A DNA stretch of 64,000 bases from Bacillota bacterium (GCA_023437365.1 JAEZGK010000003.1:1-64000); one strand, 5' to 3'; shown: positions 27,574-36,592, counted from the stretch's first letter. Notes: generated from the letters alone by a model not told the origin. Made by a program: numbers and translations.

Positions 27574-29028
27574 ATGGCAGCAGAATATGATGTTTTGATT
27601 ATTGGAGCCGGTGTTGTTGGGTGTGCGGTTGCAAGAGAAATGTCACGATACAGTTTAAAGATAGGTGTATTAGAAAAGGAGATGGACGTGGCCCTTGGCA
27701 GCTCAGGCAGAAATTCCGGTGTTCTTCATGGAGGGTTTACCTATAAAACAGGATCATTAAAGGCTCAGTGCTGTATTGAAGGAAATCAGGAATTTGATGA
27801 AGTGGCGAAGGAGCTGGATGTTCCCTTCAAGAGAATCGGCAAGGTGGTTGTAGGCTTTACAGAGAAGGATGCCAAGAGTCTCGAACGGTTCAAAGCGATT
27901 GGTGATGCAAATGGAGCAGTAGGTCTTACAATGATCAGTAAAGAACAATTGCAGGAGCTTGATTCTTCCGCAGGTGGAGAATTTGCCATGTATTCACCAA
28001 ATTCAGGAATTCTTGATCCGATGGCCTATACGATAGCACTTGCTGAGAATGCCAAAATGAATGGAGTGGATTTTCATTTTGACAGTAAAGTAACCGAGAT
28101 TAACCGTGTGGAAGGTATCTATGAATTAACTACTCCAAACCGCGTATTTACTACAAGGTGGGTTGTTAATTGTGCAGGATTATACAGCGCGGAGATTTCG
28201 TCAATGCTGGGAATCGAGGGATATACGATTCGTGGATTTAAGGGAGAATATATCATACTGGATAAAAAAGCAGGTAAGCATCTAAATCTTCCGGTATATC
28301 CTGCACCGAATGATAAGGGTGGGTTTGCAACACACGCAACTCCTACGGTACACGGTAATGTCTTGATTGGTCCTGACTCCTATATCACGGAGGATTTTGA
28401 GGACTACGGAGTGACAAAAAAACAAATGGATGGGTTGGTTGCAGATGGTCAGAAAATGTTCAAGTACGTGCAGAGAGATTATTTTATCCGTAATTTCTCG
28501 GGAATTCGTGCGAAACGAATCGATCCTACGACCGGAGAAGTACTTGATTTTGTATGTGAAGCAAGAGAAGAAGCGCCGAATACGATCAATTTGGTTGGAA
28601 TAGAATCTCCCGGCTTAACAAGCGCACTGCCTTTGGCAAGACGAGCCGTCGCGTTTCTAAAGGAGAAGGAGCAGCCGGAACCCAATCCGGATTTTAATCC
28701 AATAAGAAAAGGAGTAATACGTTTTCACGAACAGGATTTGGAGACGCAGAAAAAGCTTGTTCAAGAAAACCCCGATTACGGTGAGATTGTTTGCCGCTGT
28801 GAGCAGATCACCAGGGCAGAAATCATACAAGCAATCCACAATCCGTTAGGTGTCTGCTCAGTAACCAGCATAAAAAACCGTACCCGCGCTAGTATGGGAA
28901 GATGTCAGGGAGGCTATTGTGAAACCAGGATAGCAAAACTGATTGAAGAGGAGCTTGGAAAGCAGGAGACAGAGGTGTTGTTCTCCAAAAAGGAATCTAA
29001 CATGTTTGTAGGGAGGGTGAGGAGCTAA
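27574..29028 (+). CDS. FAD-dependent oxidoreductase, GlpA/LhgO-like with C-terminal BFD-type [2Fe-2S] domain
   Basis: The 484-residue protein starts at ATG 27574 with AAAGGAAG upstream; the frame opens at TTG 27538. The Rossmann GAGVVGCAVAREMSR binds FAD, and SSGRNSGVLHGG is typical of GlpA/GlpO/LhgO 2-hydroxyacid or glycerol-3-phosphate dehydrogenases. The C-terminal domain has CRCEQIT and a later GRCQGGYC, a BFD-like iron-sulfur domain, as in anaerobic GlpA. With the next two genes it forms the three-part flavoenzyme commonly annotated as an anaerobic glycerol-3-phosphate dehydrogenase. No glycerol kinase or facilitator is near, and the neighbourhood is sugar-acid metabolism, so a hydroxy acid is an alternative substrate. 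Confidence 0.85.
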   Translation: MAAEYDVLIIGAGVVGCAVAREMSRYSLKIGVLEKEMDVALGSSGRNSGVLHGGFTYKTGSLKAQCCIEGNQEFDEVAKELDVPFKRIGKVVVGFTEKDAKSLERFKAIGDANGAVGLTMISKEQLQELDSSAGGEFAMYSPNSGILDPMAYTIALAENAKMNGVDFHFDSKVTEINRVEGIYELTTPNRVFTTRWVVNCAGLYSAEISSMLGIEGYTIRGFKGEYIILDKKAGKHLNLPVYPAPNDKGGFATHATPTVHGNVLIGPDSYITEDFEDYGVTKKQMDGLVADGQKMFKYVQRDYFIRNFSGIRAKRIDPTTGEVLDFVCEAREEAPNTINLVGIESPGLTSALPLARRAVAFLKEKEQPEPNPDFNPIRKGVIRFHEQDLETQKKLVQENPDYGEIVCRCEQITRAEIIQAIHNPLGVCSVTSIKNRTRASMGRCQGGYCETRIAKLIEEELGKQETEVLFSKKESNMFVGRVRS

Positions 29029-30269
29029 TGTCACAACTTTCAAAGGATGTTGTTATTATTGGAGGAGGACCGGCGGGACTTGCCGCTGCCATTACTCTTT
29101 ATAAAAAGGGCATCACGAATATAATCATCATCGAGAGAGAGAAGAAGCTGGGTGGTATATTAAGACAGTGCATTCATGAAGGCTTTGGACTAACGCGCTT
29201 TAAGGAGGCTTTAAGCGGTCCGGAATATGCGAATCGTTTTATTGAAGAAGTGGAAACGATGGGTATTCCCTATATCACAGAGGCTACCGTGATCGATGTG
29301 ACAAGTGAGAAGACAGTGATTGCTGCTTCTCCCAAAGGGATATTGGAGTATAAAGCAAAGGCAGTCATATTAGCCATGGGTTGCAGGGAGCGAACCAGAG
29401 GAGCAATCAGTATTCCTGGCACCAGACCAGCCGGTATCTACAATGCAGGAGTTGCACAAGCCTATATTAACCTATACAACAAAATGGTCGGAAAGGAAGT
29501 CGTCATCCTGGGCTCCGGAGATATCGGAATGATTATGGCGCGCAGATTAACACTTGAGGGCGCGAGAGTAAAGGCGGTTTTTGAGATACAGCCATATGCG
29601 AGCGGACTTCCCCGCAATATTGAGCAATGCTTAAATGATTATAATATCCCCTTGTACTTAAGCCATACGGTTGTAAATATCAAGGGTCAAGCCAGAATCG
29701 AGAGCATAACAGTAGCTCAGGTGGATGAAGGTTTCAATCCGATCCCGGGTACGGAGAAAGAAATTACCTGCGATACCTTAATTCTATCCGTGGGATTAAT
29801 ACCGGAGAACGAGTTGTCACTGGAAGCCGGAGTGGAGCTTGATACCAGAACCAAAGGTGCAATTGTTGATGAAAATTACCAAACAAATATAGATGGTATC
29901 TTTGCAGCAGGAAATGTCCTCCAGGTGCATGACCTTGTAGACTTTGTTTCCTTAGAAGCAGAGAATACAGCGAACGCTGTTGTAACATATATAAAGGAAA
30001 AGGAGCATACCAAATGCAGTCTGGAAGTGAAAGCGGATAGGAATATCATCTATACGGTACCACAACGCATCAGTGCTACCCGAGATTTTAAATTATATTT
30101 TCGTGTAAGAAGACCGATGAAGGACTGCGAAATACAGATAAAGCAGAACAATAAGACCATAAAAACAGTTAAACAGAAAAAAGCATTACCGGCGGAAATG
30201 ATACAGATACCGATTTCCTGTAAGGATCTGATTTCGGATGCAGATTTGGAGGTTGTGATTCAATGCTAA
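29028..30269 (+). CDS. NAD(P)/FAD-dependent oxidoreductase, second component
   Basis: The 413-residue pyridine nucleotide-disulfide-type flavoprotein has FAD motif GGGPAGLAAAITLYKKG at the N-terminus, a second nucleotide fold GSGDIGMIMARRL near residue 163 and the late FAD motif DGIFAAGNVLQVHD near 285. It lacks a redox CxxxxC pair. Its ATG overlaps the stop of the preceding gene by one base, implying translational coupling. It likely passes electrons between the GlpA-like subunit and a nicotinamide or quinone/ferredoxin partner. Confidence 0.88.
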   Translation: MSQLSKDVVIIGGGPAGLAAAITLYKKGITNIIIIEREKKLGGILRQCIHEGFGLTRFKEALSGPEYANRFIEEVETMGIPYITEATVIDVTSEKTVIAASPKGILEYKAKAVILAMGCRERTRGAISIPGTRPAGIYNAGVAQAYINLYNKMVGKEVVILGSGDIGMIMARRLTLEGARVKAVFEIQPYASGLPRNIEQCLNDYNIPLYLSHTVVNIKGQARIESITVAQVDEGFNPIPGTEKEITCDTLILSVGLIPENELSLEAGVELDTRTKGAIVDENYQTNIDGIFAAGNVLQVHDLVDFVSLEAENTANAVVTYIKEKEHTKCSLEVKADRNIIYTVPQRISATRDFKLYFRVRRPMKDCEIQIKQNNKTIKTVKQKKALPAEMIQIPISCKDLISDADLEVVIQC

Positions 30270-30637
30270 AAGAATATACCTGTATTATGTGTCCCAGAGG
30301 TTGTGATATTCAGGCCCAGGTGGAGAACGAAGCAATTTTATTCATCGAAGGAGCCAGCTGCCAAAAAGGAACCGATTACGTGAAGCAGGAGGTTACCGAC
30401 CCAAGACGAAACATTGCTACCTCTGTGCTGGTGGAGAAGGGAGAACTTCCTCTGGTTAGTGTCAAATTGGATTCACCAATACCTAAAAACAAGATAATCG
30501 AGGCTATGGAGGAGATTAAAAGGATTAAAGTCCAGGCACCGATTAGGATTGGTCAGGTTTTACTTGCTAATATATTAGAGCTAAATTGTAATGTAGTGGC
30601 TACGAATAAAGTAGAACGTAGTATTTCACAGGTTTGA
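30263..30637 (+). CDS. DUF1667 iron-sulfur-type small subunit
   Basis: This 124-residue protein belongs to the DUF1667 family that almost always follows the two flavoproteins above. Cysteines are arranged as CIMCPRGC at the N-terminus and a further Cys in GASCQKG near residue 33, compatible with a metal or Fe-S centre. It overlaps the previous gene by 7 bases and ends the operon before a terminator. Confidence 0.88.
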   Translation: MLKEYTCIMCPRGCDIQAQVENEAILFIEGASCQKGTDYVKQEVTDPRRNIATSVLVEKGELPLVSVKLDSPIPKNKIIEAMEEIKRIKVQAPIRIGQVLLANILELNCNVVATNKVERSISQV

Positions 30638-30679
30638 AGATATATTCCTGAGCTGTAACACGGAGAAGATTAGGTAATC

Positions 30680-30727
30680 AGCACCCTTAGACAGATGATT
30701 TTTTGTCTTTGGGTGCTTTTTATTTTA
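30680..30727 (+). terminator. Terminator of the flavoenzyme operon
   Basis: AGCACCC and GGGTGCT with inner pairing (AGACA/TGTCT) are followed by TTTTTATTTT. Confidence 0.85.
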
Positions 30728-30840
30728 GCATCAGAATTCTTTTCTTAGATTATCAATTATATCACCGAAGGGAGACCAGAGAATGTTCTTTCAGGTGTTT
30801 TTTGCATGAAATAAAGCTTGCGTAACTTACCGGCTTGATA

Positions 30841-30871
30841 TTGACATTAAAGTTACTTTAACCTTTATAAT
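30841..30871 (+). promoter_or_regulatory. MerR-type promoter with 19-bp spacer and internal dyad
   Basis: TTGACA and TATAAT are 19 bases apart, and the spacer contains the perfect dyad TTAAAGT-T-ACTTTAA. An over-long spacer with the operator inside it is the hallmark of MerR-activated promoters. A MerR-family gene lies two genes downstream. Confidence 0.7.
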
Positions 30872-30975
30872 GATGTGTGAAGGAAAAATTGATTAGAAAA
30901 GAGGAAAGAACCGTCATAGAGACGTTACATGGTTGTTACTATGAAAGGCTTTGAATTATGAAAGGACTTGATGCC

Positions 30976-31494
30976 ATGAGTATGTCTCAAATTGAATTGA
31001 AACAAGAAGTTACGCGCAATGATGCACAATCTATTCTTAGATGGATGAAAGATCACGAGATTACGAAATATTTAAATGAATCGGTGGACATTACTTCTGA
31101 ATTACAGCAGACCATAGAAAGAGTCAATACAATGATAATGACTCATCTCTTTAATCGTTACGGTAGTTTTTATCTTATTTATTCGGATCAAACCGAGCCT
31201 ATTGGGTTTTTAAAGCTGGTAAGAAAACCAAAGGAGACTGAGATAGTTGTTGTAATTGGTGATAAAAAAAGATGGGGAAAGGGATTAGGGAAAGCTTCTA
31301 TAAAAAAAGGCTTAGACATTGCTTTCTTTCAATGGCGAGCCTCCCTTGTCATTGCTAAGATAAATCCGCAAAATGTACGATCAATGAAAGCATTTGAGAA
31401 ATTGGGTTTTGTAGTGGTAAATGAATATAAGAATTTGATGGTATATAGCCTGTCTGTTGATGATTATATTGCGAAGCTGACAAAGGAGATATAG
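30976..31494 (+). CDS. GNAT family N-acetyltransferase
   Basis: The 172-residue acetyltransferase starts at ATG 30976 with AAAGGA 9 bases upstream (an earlier ATG is at 30958). The acetyl-CoA motif is GDKKRWGKGLGKASIKKG near residue 98, followed by the INPQNVRSMKAFEKLGF block usual for RimJ/RimL-like enzymes. It follows the MerR-type promoter and precedes the MerR gene by 75 bases, so it may be an induced resistance-type enzyme. Its substrate is unknown. Confidence 0.85.
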   Translation: MSMSQIELKQEVTRNDAQSILRWMKDHEITKYLNESVDITSELQQTIERVNTMIMTHLFNRYGSFYLIYSDQTEPIGFLKLVRKPKETEIVVVIGDKKRWGKGLGKASIKKGLDIAFFQWRASLVIAKINPQNVRSMKAFEKLGFVVVNEYKNLMVYSLSVDDYIAKLTKEI

Positions 31495-31569
31495 TCTTTG
31501 ATACTATTGATAATATTACGGCTAGAGAGATAAAATAAATATATACATTATTATTAGGATGGGATTAGC

Positions 31570-32310
31570 ATGAGAAACTATTTTTCGATAGGGGAAATAT
31601 CAGATTTATTAGGCATTCCAAAATCTACACTTCGGTATTGGGAAAGTGAAGGATTGATAGATAAGCAACGGGATGATGTTAATAATTATCGAAGGTATAG
31701 TCCGAGTTCTCTTTTTACTATATCTGATCTGGCACATTATAGGTGCCTTCGAATGTCGCTGAATGATATGAAAAAGCTTCCTCATTTATCTCCGGATTCC
31801 TTGGAAGCCACTTTAGATGCACTCAATCAGGATTTGGATAAGAAGCTTTTAGAGCTAAGGATGGCTAAGGATTATATCACAAAAAAGAAGGGTCATATCG
31901 AGGAATACCAGAAATTAATGATAAACCAGTATCAGCCAGAGAATCCGGATTATCATCAAATTTATCAATTTTTCTTTGATGATACGGGAGCTTGGGCCAC
32001 ATATATTAGTGACCAATACCAGTCTATTTTAATTTATAACCCTGAGGAAAGCAATGTGGAGACAGGGTTAGTAATTCCAACACAGGATAATCATCCTAAG
32101 CTTTGGGAGAAGGATTCTTCACGGCAGTATTTGTCCTTTGTATTAAAAGTTGCTTATAGCAACCCTACAGCAGAAGATTTTAAACCTCATATCCATCAAC
32201 TAAAGGAACAAGGTTATCAAGTTAAAAGTATACTAGCCAGATATCTTTTTTCTGCTTGTGATGAAAGGTATTATGATTATTATAAGGCCTTCGCTGAGGT
32301 TGTTTCATAA
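31570..32310 (+). CDS. MerR family transcriptional regulator
   Basis: The 246-residue protein has a standard MerR head: winged HTH YFSIGEISDLLGIPKSTLRYW at residues 4-24 (shown in part), then EGLI and a wing NNYRRYS, and a dimerisation coiled coil at about 85-120. The C-terminal 120 residues form an effector domain without cysteines in a metal-binding pattern, so it probably senses an organic ligand. The likely target is the 19-bp-spacer promoter at 30841 ahead of the acetyltransferase gene, which would also drive its own gene. Confidence 0.9.
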   Translation: MRNYFSIGEISDLLGIPKSTLRYWESEGLIDKQRDDVNNYRRYSPSSLFTISDLAHYRCLRMSLNDMKKLPHLSPDSLEATLDALNQDLDKKLLELRMAKDYITKKKGHIEEYQKLMINQYQPENPDYHQIYQFFFDDTGAWATYISDQYQSILIYNPEESNVETGLVIPTQDNHPKLWEKDSSRQYLSFVLKVAYSNPTAEDFKPHIHQLKEQGYQVKSILARYLFSACDERYYDYYKAFAEVVS

Positions 32311-32385
32311 AATAATACTGTAATATTAAGCTTTCATTGCTTTTTGTACATCCACTTATAACAATGGATCATGGAGGTTGGAGGA

Positions 32386-32763
32386 ATGTCTCAGGAAATT
32401 TATATTACGAAGAGTGATAAATTGAAATTACTTGATTTTATAGACAAAATTGACCAAAGAGAGATGCGGCTAACGGAAAATCTCAGGGTTTTAATGGCCG
32501 AGATTAATAAAGCAATCGTTGTTGATCAGGAAGTTCCTGACAATGCTTTTGTTAAAATAAACAGCAAGGTGAATATGATTGTGGATCAGGAAGAAGAGGA
32601 AATCATATTGGTGTATCCTGAGGATGCGGATATCAAGAGCAATAAGGTTTCTGTGCTTTCTCCCATCGGAACTGCAATTCTGGGGTGTAGCGCGGGTAGC
32701 TGTGTAGAGTGGATTGTTCCTAATGGAACAGTACATATACTCATTCAAGGTATCATTGATTAA
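32386..32763 (+). CDS. Rnk/GreA-GreB C-terminal-type RNA-polymerase-binding protein
   Basis: The 125-residue protein has a short N-terminal coiled helix (KLKLLDFIDKID) and a C-terminal FKBP-like domain with LVYPEDADIKSNKVSVLSPIG, matching the C-terminal domain of GreA/GreB and Rnk. Without the long GreA coiled coil it should bind RNA polymerase but not promote cleavage, as for Rnk. Start ATG 32386 has GGAGG 8 bases upstream. A terminator follows. Confidence 0.85.
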   Translation: MSQEIYITKSDKLKLLDFIDKIDQREMRLTENLRVLMAEINKAIVVDQEVPDNAFVKINSKVNMIVDQEEEEIILVYPEDADIKSNKVSVLSPIGTAILGCSAGSCVEWIVPNGTVHILIQGIID

Positions 32764-32815
32764 TGTGTAAAAAATATTCTTGCGCAAGCAGTAAAACGTT
32801 AGTTCATAAGGATAA

Positions 32816-32856
32816 TCCCTAGGTACTTGACGGTCAAGAATCCTAGGGACTTTTTT
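32816..32856 (+). terminator. Terminator of the Rnk-like gene
   Basis: TCCCTAGG pairs with CCTAGGGA around an inner TTGAC/GTCAA stem and is followed by a run of T residues. Confidence 0.88.
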
Positions 32857-32952
32857 CATGGAAAAGCAAAATTTATAGTTGACTTTTTCATGCTTTTATA
32901 AGATAATATCTAATGCGGTGCTTCTGAGTAAGCATTCGCAACTTAGCAAAAT

Positions 32953-33026
32953 CGAGGCGTGGCTCAGTTTGGTAGAGCGCTGCGTTCGGGACGCAGAGGC
33001 CGTGGGTTCGAATCCCGTCGCCTCGA
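32953..33026 (+). tRNA. tRNA-Pro (anticodon CGG)
   Basis: A complete cloverleaf is visible: acceptor CGAGGCG/CGCCTCG, D-loop GGCTCAGTTTGGTAGAGC, anticodon stem CTGCG/CGCAG with loop TTCGGGA, and T-arm GTGGGTTCGAATCCCGT. The 3' CCA is not encoded. Confidence 0.95.
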
Positions 33027-33031
33027 CACTA

Positions 33032-33061
33032 AGACTCTTGAGTTTTCAAGGGTCTTTTTTT
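33032..33061 (+). terminator. Terminator of tRNA-Pro
   Basis: AGACTCTTGA pairs with TCAAGGGTCT across a 3-4 base loop and is followed by T7-8. Confidence 0.85.
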
Positions 33062-33129
33062 GTGTCGCATTTGTTGTTATAGGGGAGGAAGACCCTAGAA
33101 CTATCGTGGACGGATATCCAATCATTATT

Positions 33130-33600
33130 TTATGACTTATTAAGCAAATATATAGAATAGTTTAAATAAGCAGCAAATATACACCATAACATATATGGTA
33201 TTTGCAAATAAGCTGCTACAGGATTAATTTTATAAAACTTTATCATCATAATACAGATGCAAACTATCAAAGCGATTAGCCATATGAATGCGAATAAATA
33301 ATTTTGAAGGTTGAAAAAGATGATAGACCAAATAAAATTAAATAGTAATTGAATAGCATACCAATTTAAGGCAGACTGTTTCATCGAACTATCAGAAGAA
33401 TAAATAATATATGATGATATTCCCATCAAGACATATAATATTGTCCAGATTATCGGAAATATCATAGGAGGTGGAGCAAAATCAGGTTTAATGATCTGTC
33501 CATAATTAGACATAGCATCCTTAGTAAGAAATGCAGAAAGGCTTCCAACTGCAAGCGGAATAAAGATACATATGATGAACGAGATAAGTTTTTTACACAT
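33130..33600 (-). CDS. TspO/MBR family membrane protein
   Basis: The 156-residue protein has five transmembrane helices and the TspO pattern KPDFAPPPMIFPIIWTILYVLMG in the first third, with the conserved Trp/Tyr residues, and PVAAYLQIPYMLWCIFAAYLN at the end. Bacterial TspO binds or degrades porphyrins and modulates stress responses. It stands alone between tRNA-Pro and an acetyltransferase gene on the opposite strand. Confidence 0.92.
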   Translation of the reverse strand: MCKKLISFIICIFIPLAVGSLSAFLTKDAMSNYGQIIKPDFAPPPMIFPIIWTILYVLMGISSYIIYSSDSSMKQSALNWYAIQLLFNFIWSIIFFNLQNYLFAFIWLIALIVCICIMMIKFYKINPVAAYLQIPYMLWCIFAAYLNYSIYLLNKS

Positions 33601-33834
33601 AATTGACCCCTCATTGTATTTATAAAATTCTATTTCTTAATATTATTTTTATGCATTAAGAAGAGATAAAGCATGGAAAGGTATCCATAGTATAATCAGG
33701 TGGGTCTTTTGATTTAAGATCATTTGGTAAGAAAATCTTTTCAAGCTTGACAAGTAAACGGATACGGGTATAGTATGTCTTTAATTTACACAAATTTCAA
33801 TTTACATAAAAAGGGTGTAGGAATGGAGGATAGT

Positions 33835-34326
33835 ATGGGATTGAGAATCAGAGAAATGATGGATACGGATTGGGAAGCAGTGGCTTCCATATACCTGGAG
33901 GGAATTAAGACAAAGCGTGCAACCTTCCAATCGGAGGTGCCAGCCTTTGAAGACTGGAACAAGTCCCATGTCAAAGCTTGCCGTATGGTTGCAGAGGAGG
34001 ATAATCAGGTGGTGGGCTGGTCAGCCCTTAGTGCTGTCAGCAGTCGCTGTGTATATGCCGGAGTTGCTGAGGTTAGCATCTATATAAAAGCAGACTGTCG
34101 GGGGAAAGGTATCGGTGAGAGGTTACTTAGAGAGGTGATTCTGGAATCGGAGAAGGAAGGCTTCTGGACTCTGCAGTCAGGAATTATTGAAATCAATAAA
34201 GCTAGTATTGCTTTACATAAAAAAGCAGGCTTCCGCATGGTCGGCTACCGCGAAAGAATTGCCAAGGACCACAATGGTGAATGGCAGAATACGGTGCTGA
34301 TGGAGAGGAGAAGCCCACTATTTTAA
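33835..34326 (+). CDS. GNAT acetyltransferase, phosphinothricin-acetyltransferase-like
   Basis: The 163-residue enzyme is started at ATG 33835, which has GGAGG 5 bases upstream; in-frame ATGs also occur at 33775 and 33823. It matches the Bar/PAT/YncA group: WSALSAVSSRCVYAGVAEVSIY, acetyl-CoA loop DCRGKGIGERLL and NKASIALHKKAGF. Relatives acetylate phosphinothricin, methionine sulfoximine or amino acid analogues. The true substrate is unknown. Confidence 0.85.
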   Translation: MGLRIREMMDTDWEAVASIYLEGIKTKRATFQSEVPAFEDWNKSHVKACRMVAEEDNQVVGWSALSAVSSRCVYAGVAEVSIYIKADCRGKGIGERLLREVILESEKEGFWTLQSGIIEINKASIALHKKAGFRMVGYRERIAKDHNGEWQNTVLMERRSPLF

Positions 34327-34406
34327 TTCTGAAGCTCGAACCAAGTAATGACCTGAGGTAAGCTTGATAGGCAAGGGATAATCGATTATTCCTTTGAAGG
34401 TTAACA

Positions 34407-35285
34407 TTATATATTATGGATCAAACTGTCCATATCTTCATCATCGGACACAACTTCGACTATTTGAAGATCCCGTTCTACGGACATGTTATGAAATTCA
34501 TTATTGCAACGGATGAGAGGCTTTGTTTTTTCCTCAGGATTGATATAGACAATTTTACCAATCTGTTCATTACTCAGCCGTACAAAGCAGCCGCAATAAT
34601 AATTTGTGATATTATTCATGAAAGCCTGACAGATCGATGGATCCAAAGCACCGAAACCACAATTTTGAATTTCCTCGATTGCTCTAAAGGGAGATGCTTT
34701 TATGTGATAGGACTTTTGTGCTGTCATAGCATCGAAGATATCTGCGATTGCAATGATTCTCCCGAACAGGCTGATGTCATTTCCTCTAAGACCGGACGGA
34801 TAGCCGGAGCCATCATGCCGTTCATGATGGGACAGGATTCCCTCAAGGATATCAGGTTCCAGGGTGTCGCATTTTTCTAATATACGATATCCAACCTCAG
34901 AATGTGATCTCATGATCTCGACTTCATCTTCCGTAAGTGATTCGGATTTGTTTAACAAACTGTCTCTGATTTTTGCTTTCCCTATATCATGTAATAGCCC
35001 GGTGCATACCAATCTGTAAAGCTTGGATGAGGGTAGGCTGATCCATTTTCCGATGAGATAAGAAATGCATGCGACATTGACCGGATGAGAGTACATATAG
35101 GGATATTTTCCCTGAACATTATTTAAAAGATGAAAGAAATTTATATTAGTATATAACGTTTCACTGAGCTCAAAAGCACAGATTCTTATGGGTTCCAGAT
35201 TAAGGCGTCTGCTGAAACGAACATCCTCTATGAGGTCTTTCGATACCTTCATAGATTTGTGATAGACTTCATCAAAACTCTTCAT
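34407..35285 (-). CDS. HD-GYP domain c-di-GMP phosphodiesterase
   Basis: The preferred start ATG 35285 has AGGGGG 8 bases upstream and gives 292 residues; the frame extends further to 35408 through a tract that overlaps the tRNA spacer. The catalytic set is intact: HDIGKAKI, HSEVGYRILE, HHERHDGSGYP and ADIFDAMTAQKSY. It should hydrolyse cyclic di-GMP. No membrane helix or receiver domain is present, so input comes through the N-terminal 100 residues. A GGDEF-EAL protein is encoded at 58127-59674. Confidence 0.92.
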   Translation of the reverse strand: MKSFDEVYHKSMKVSKDLIEDVRFSRRLNLEPIRICAFELSETLYTNINFFHLLNNVQGKYPYMYSHPVNVACISYLIGKWISLPSSKLYRLVCTGLLHDIGKAKIRDSLLNKSESLTEDEVEIMRSHSEVGYRILEKCDTLEPDILEGILSHHERHDGSGYPSGLRGNDISLFGRIIAIADIFDAMTAQKSYHIKASPFRAIEEIQNCGFGALDPSICQAFMNNITNYYCGCFVRLSNEQIGKIVYINPEEKTKPLIRCNNEFHNMSVERDLQIVEVVSDDEDMDSLIHNI

Positions 35286-35486
35286 ATGGTTTTCCCCCTT
35301 ACATAGATTCCAAAGAAAATTTTCTTCTTTTGAAACAATATACACGAGAGAAAAATAAAAAACAACAGAATGGCACGAATGGCAAATAAATGGCATAAAT
35401 GGCCCCAAGGCAACAAAATACTCCGACCCGGCGTAGAAATTCCCGCCTAGGATCGGAGTAGCTTGTTAATACAACGGTATATAGAA

Positions 35487-35559
35487 TGGAGACAGCTGGA
35501 CTTGAACCAGTGGCCTCTTGCTTGTCGAGCAAGCGCTCTCCCAACTGAGCTATGCCTCC
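35487..35559 (-). tRNA. tRNA-Val (anticodon GAC)
   Basis: Read on the minus strand, acceptor GGAGGCA pairs with TGTCTCC, the D-arm is GCTCAGTTGGGAGAGC, the anticodon stem is CTTGC/GCAAG with loop TCGACAA, and the T-arm is CTGGTTCAAGTCCAG. CCA is not encoded. It originally followed tRNA-Thr; the two are now split by the inserted island. Confidence 0.94.
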
Positions 35560-35581
35560 CTGAACAGAATTAATATGAATA

Positions 35582-35627
35582 ACAGCTCCCCATGGGACTC
35601 GAACCCACGACCTACGCATTACGAATG
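35582..35627. repeat. Left attachment site: tRNA-Thr 3' fragment
   Basis: The 46 bases are identical to 38197-38242 and carry the T-arm, variable loop and most of the anticodon arm of tRNA-Thr on the minus strand. No 5' half is present, so it is not a functional tRNA. Confidence 0.93.
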
Positions 35628-35763
35628 AGATAAATTGGGATTTATCATGTATTATCATTCTGTTTTTGAAACGCTGGAAGCATTGATTTTACTACGTTTC
35701 AAGGCTTTCTTAGTTTATCATGCTTTATCCTTTTTTGTCAAGGTGAAATGAAAAAATCAAAAA

Positions 35764-35785
35764 ATAAACGTCAAATAAACGTCAA
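35764..35785. repeat. Paired 11-bp repeats near the left end (recombinase arm-site candidates)
   Basis: ATAAACGTCAA occurs twice in tandem, about 140 bases inside the left attachment site. A similar pair of 11-bp repeats in inverse orientation is near the right end. Confidence 0.5.
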
Positions 35786-35928
35786 GATAATTAACAGGTA
35801 ATAAGCAGTAGGATATCGCTCCTGTTGAAAAAGCACAGTAAAAGTACGAGCACTTGGTTATCTTTGAAAGTCTATTGAAATGTTTACTATTTGATCCTTA
35901 TACTTTCAAAATCACGTGTTGGGTTTAT

Positions 35929-35957
35929 TTGACAAAATATGCTAGTTGATTTATAAT
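35929..35957 (+). promoter_or_regulatory. Consensus sigma-A promoter of the zinc-ribbon gene
   Basis: TTGACA and TATAAT are exactly 17 bases apart, 34 bases before the ATG. Confidence 0.85.
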
Positions 35958-35990
35958 ATATGGTAAATAGAATACTAAGGAGGGGTTTAC

Positions 35991-36479
35991 ATGGCCTTAA
36001 TTAATTGCAGAGAGTGTGGGAAAGAATATTCAGAACAAGCCGACAAATGTCCGAATTGTGGGTGCCCAACACAGCCGGGACAAAATATTGTCAAGGCGGA
36101 GATTACTACACGAAAGGGCGTGTGGTCAGCTGGAAGATTATCAATCGGTATAATTTCAATTCTTTTATTTGTTTTTGTTACATTTCAATCGTGCGCTGTT
36201 GGAATTGGGAATGCCATTCAGGACAATGGGGACACTTCTGGAACAAGCGGTTTTGCTCTTGGGATTTTTATTCTATTTGCAGGTATCGTAGGAATATGTA
36301 CTAGAAACTCAAAAGGAAGAGTTGGCGCAATCATAACTAGTGTTCTATATTGGATCGCAGCATTATTTTCGCTGGGCGAAAAAGGAATGTATGCAGACCT
36401 TCCAATATGGGGTGTAATATCCTTTATATTTGGACTCGTATTCTTAATTGCAGCAATTCGAACCAACAAAATAAGATAG
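35991..36479 (+). CDS. Zinc-ribbon membrane protein
   Basis: The 162-residue protein has an N-terminal zinc ribbon (CRECGKEYSEQADKCPNCGCP, given here only for its Cys pattern CxxC-n-CxxC) followed by four transmembrane helices with short polar loops. AAGGAGG precedes the ATG, and a consensus promoter and a terminator frame it as a single-gene unit. Such zinc-ribbon/TM proteins are common cargo of small Firmicutes islands; function is unknown. Confidence 0.82.
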   Translation: MALINCRECGKEYSEQADKCPNCGCPTQPGQNIVKAEITTRKGVWSAGRLSIGIISILLFVFVTFQSCAVGIGNAIQDNGDTSGTSGFALGIFILFAGIVGICTRNSKGRVGAIITSVLYWIAALFSLGEKGMYADLPIWGVISFIFGLVFLIAAIRTNKIR

Positions 36480-36560
36480 GCCTTGTCTGCAAAATCACCC
36501 ATGAACCGACAAGCCTATGGGTTTTATTATTCTCTATCATATACATAATTAGCATATACT

Positions 36561-36592
36561 AAGCCTTCCGAGGTTTCTCGAAGGGCTTTTTT
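36561..36592 (+). terminator. Terminator of the zinc-ribbon gene
   Basis: AAGCCTTCCGAG pairs with CTCGAAGGGCTT across a GTTT loop and is followed by T6. Confidence 0.85.

Noticed and set aside
35299..35658. Minus-strand 119-residue frame across tRNA-Val and the left attachment site
   Set aside because: It overlaps a tRNA and the tRNA fragment; the frame is open only by chance.
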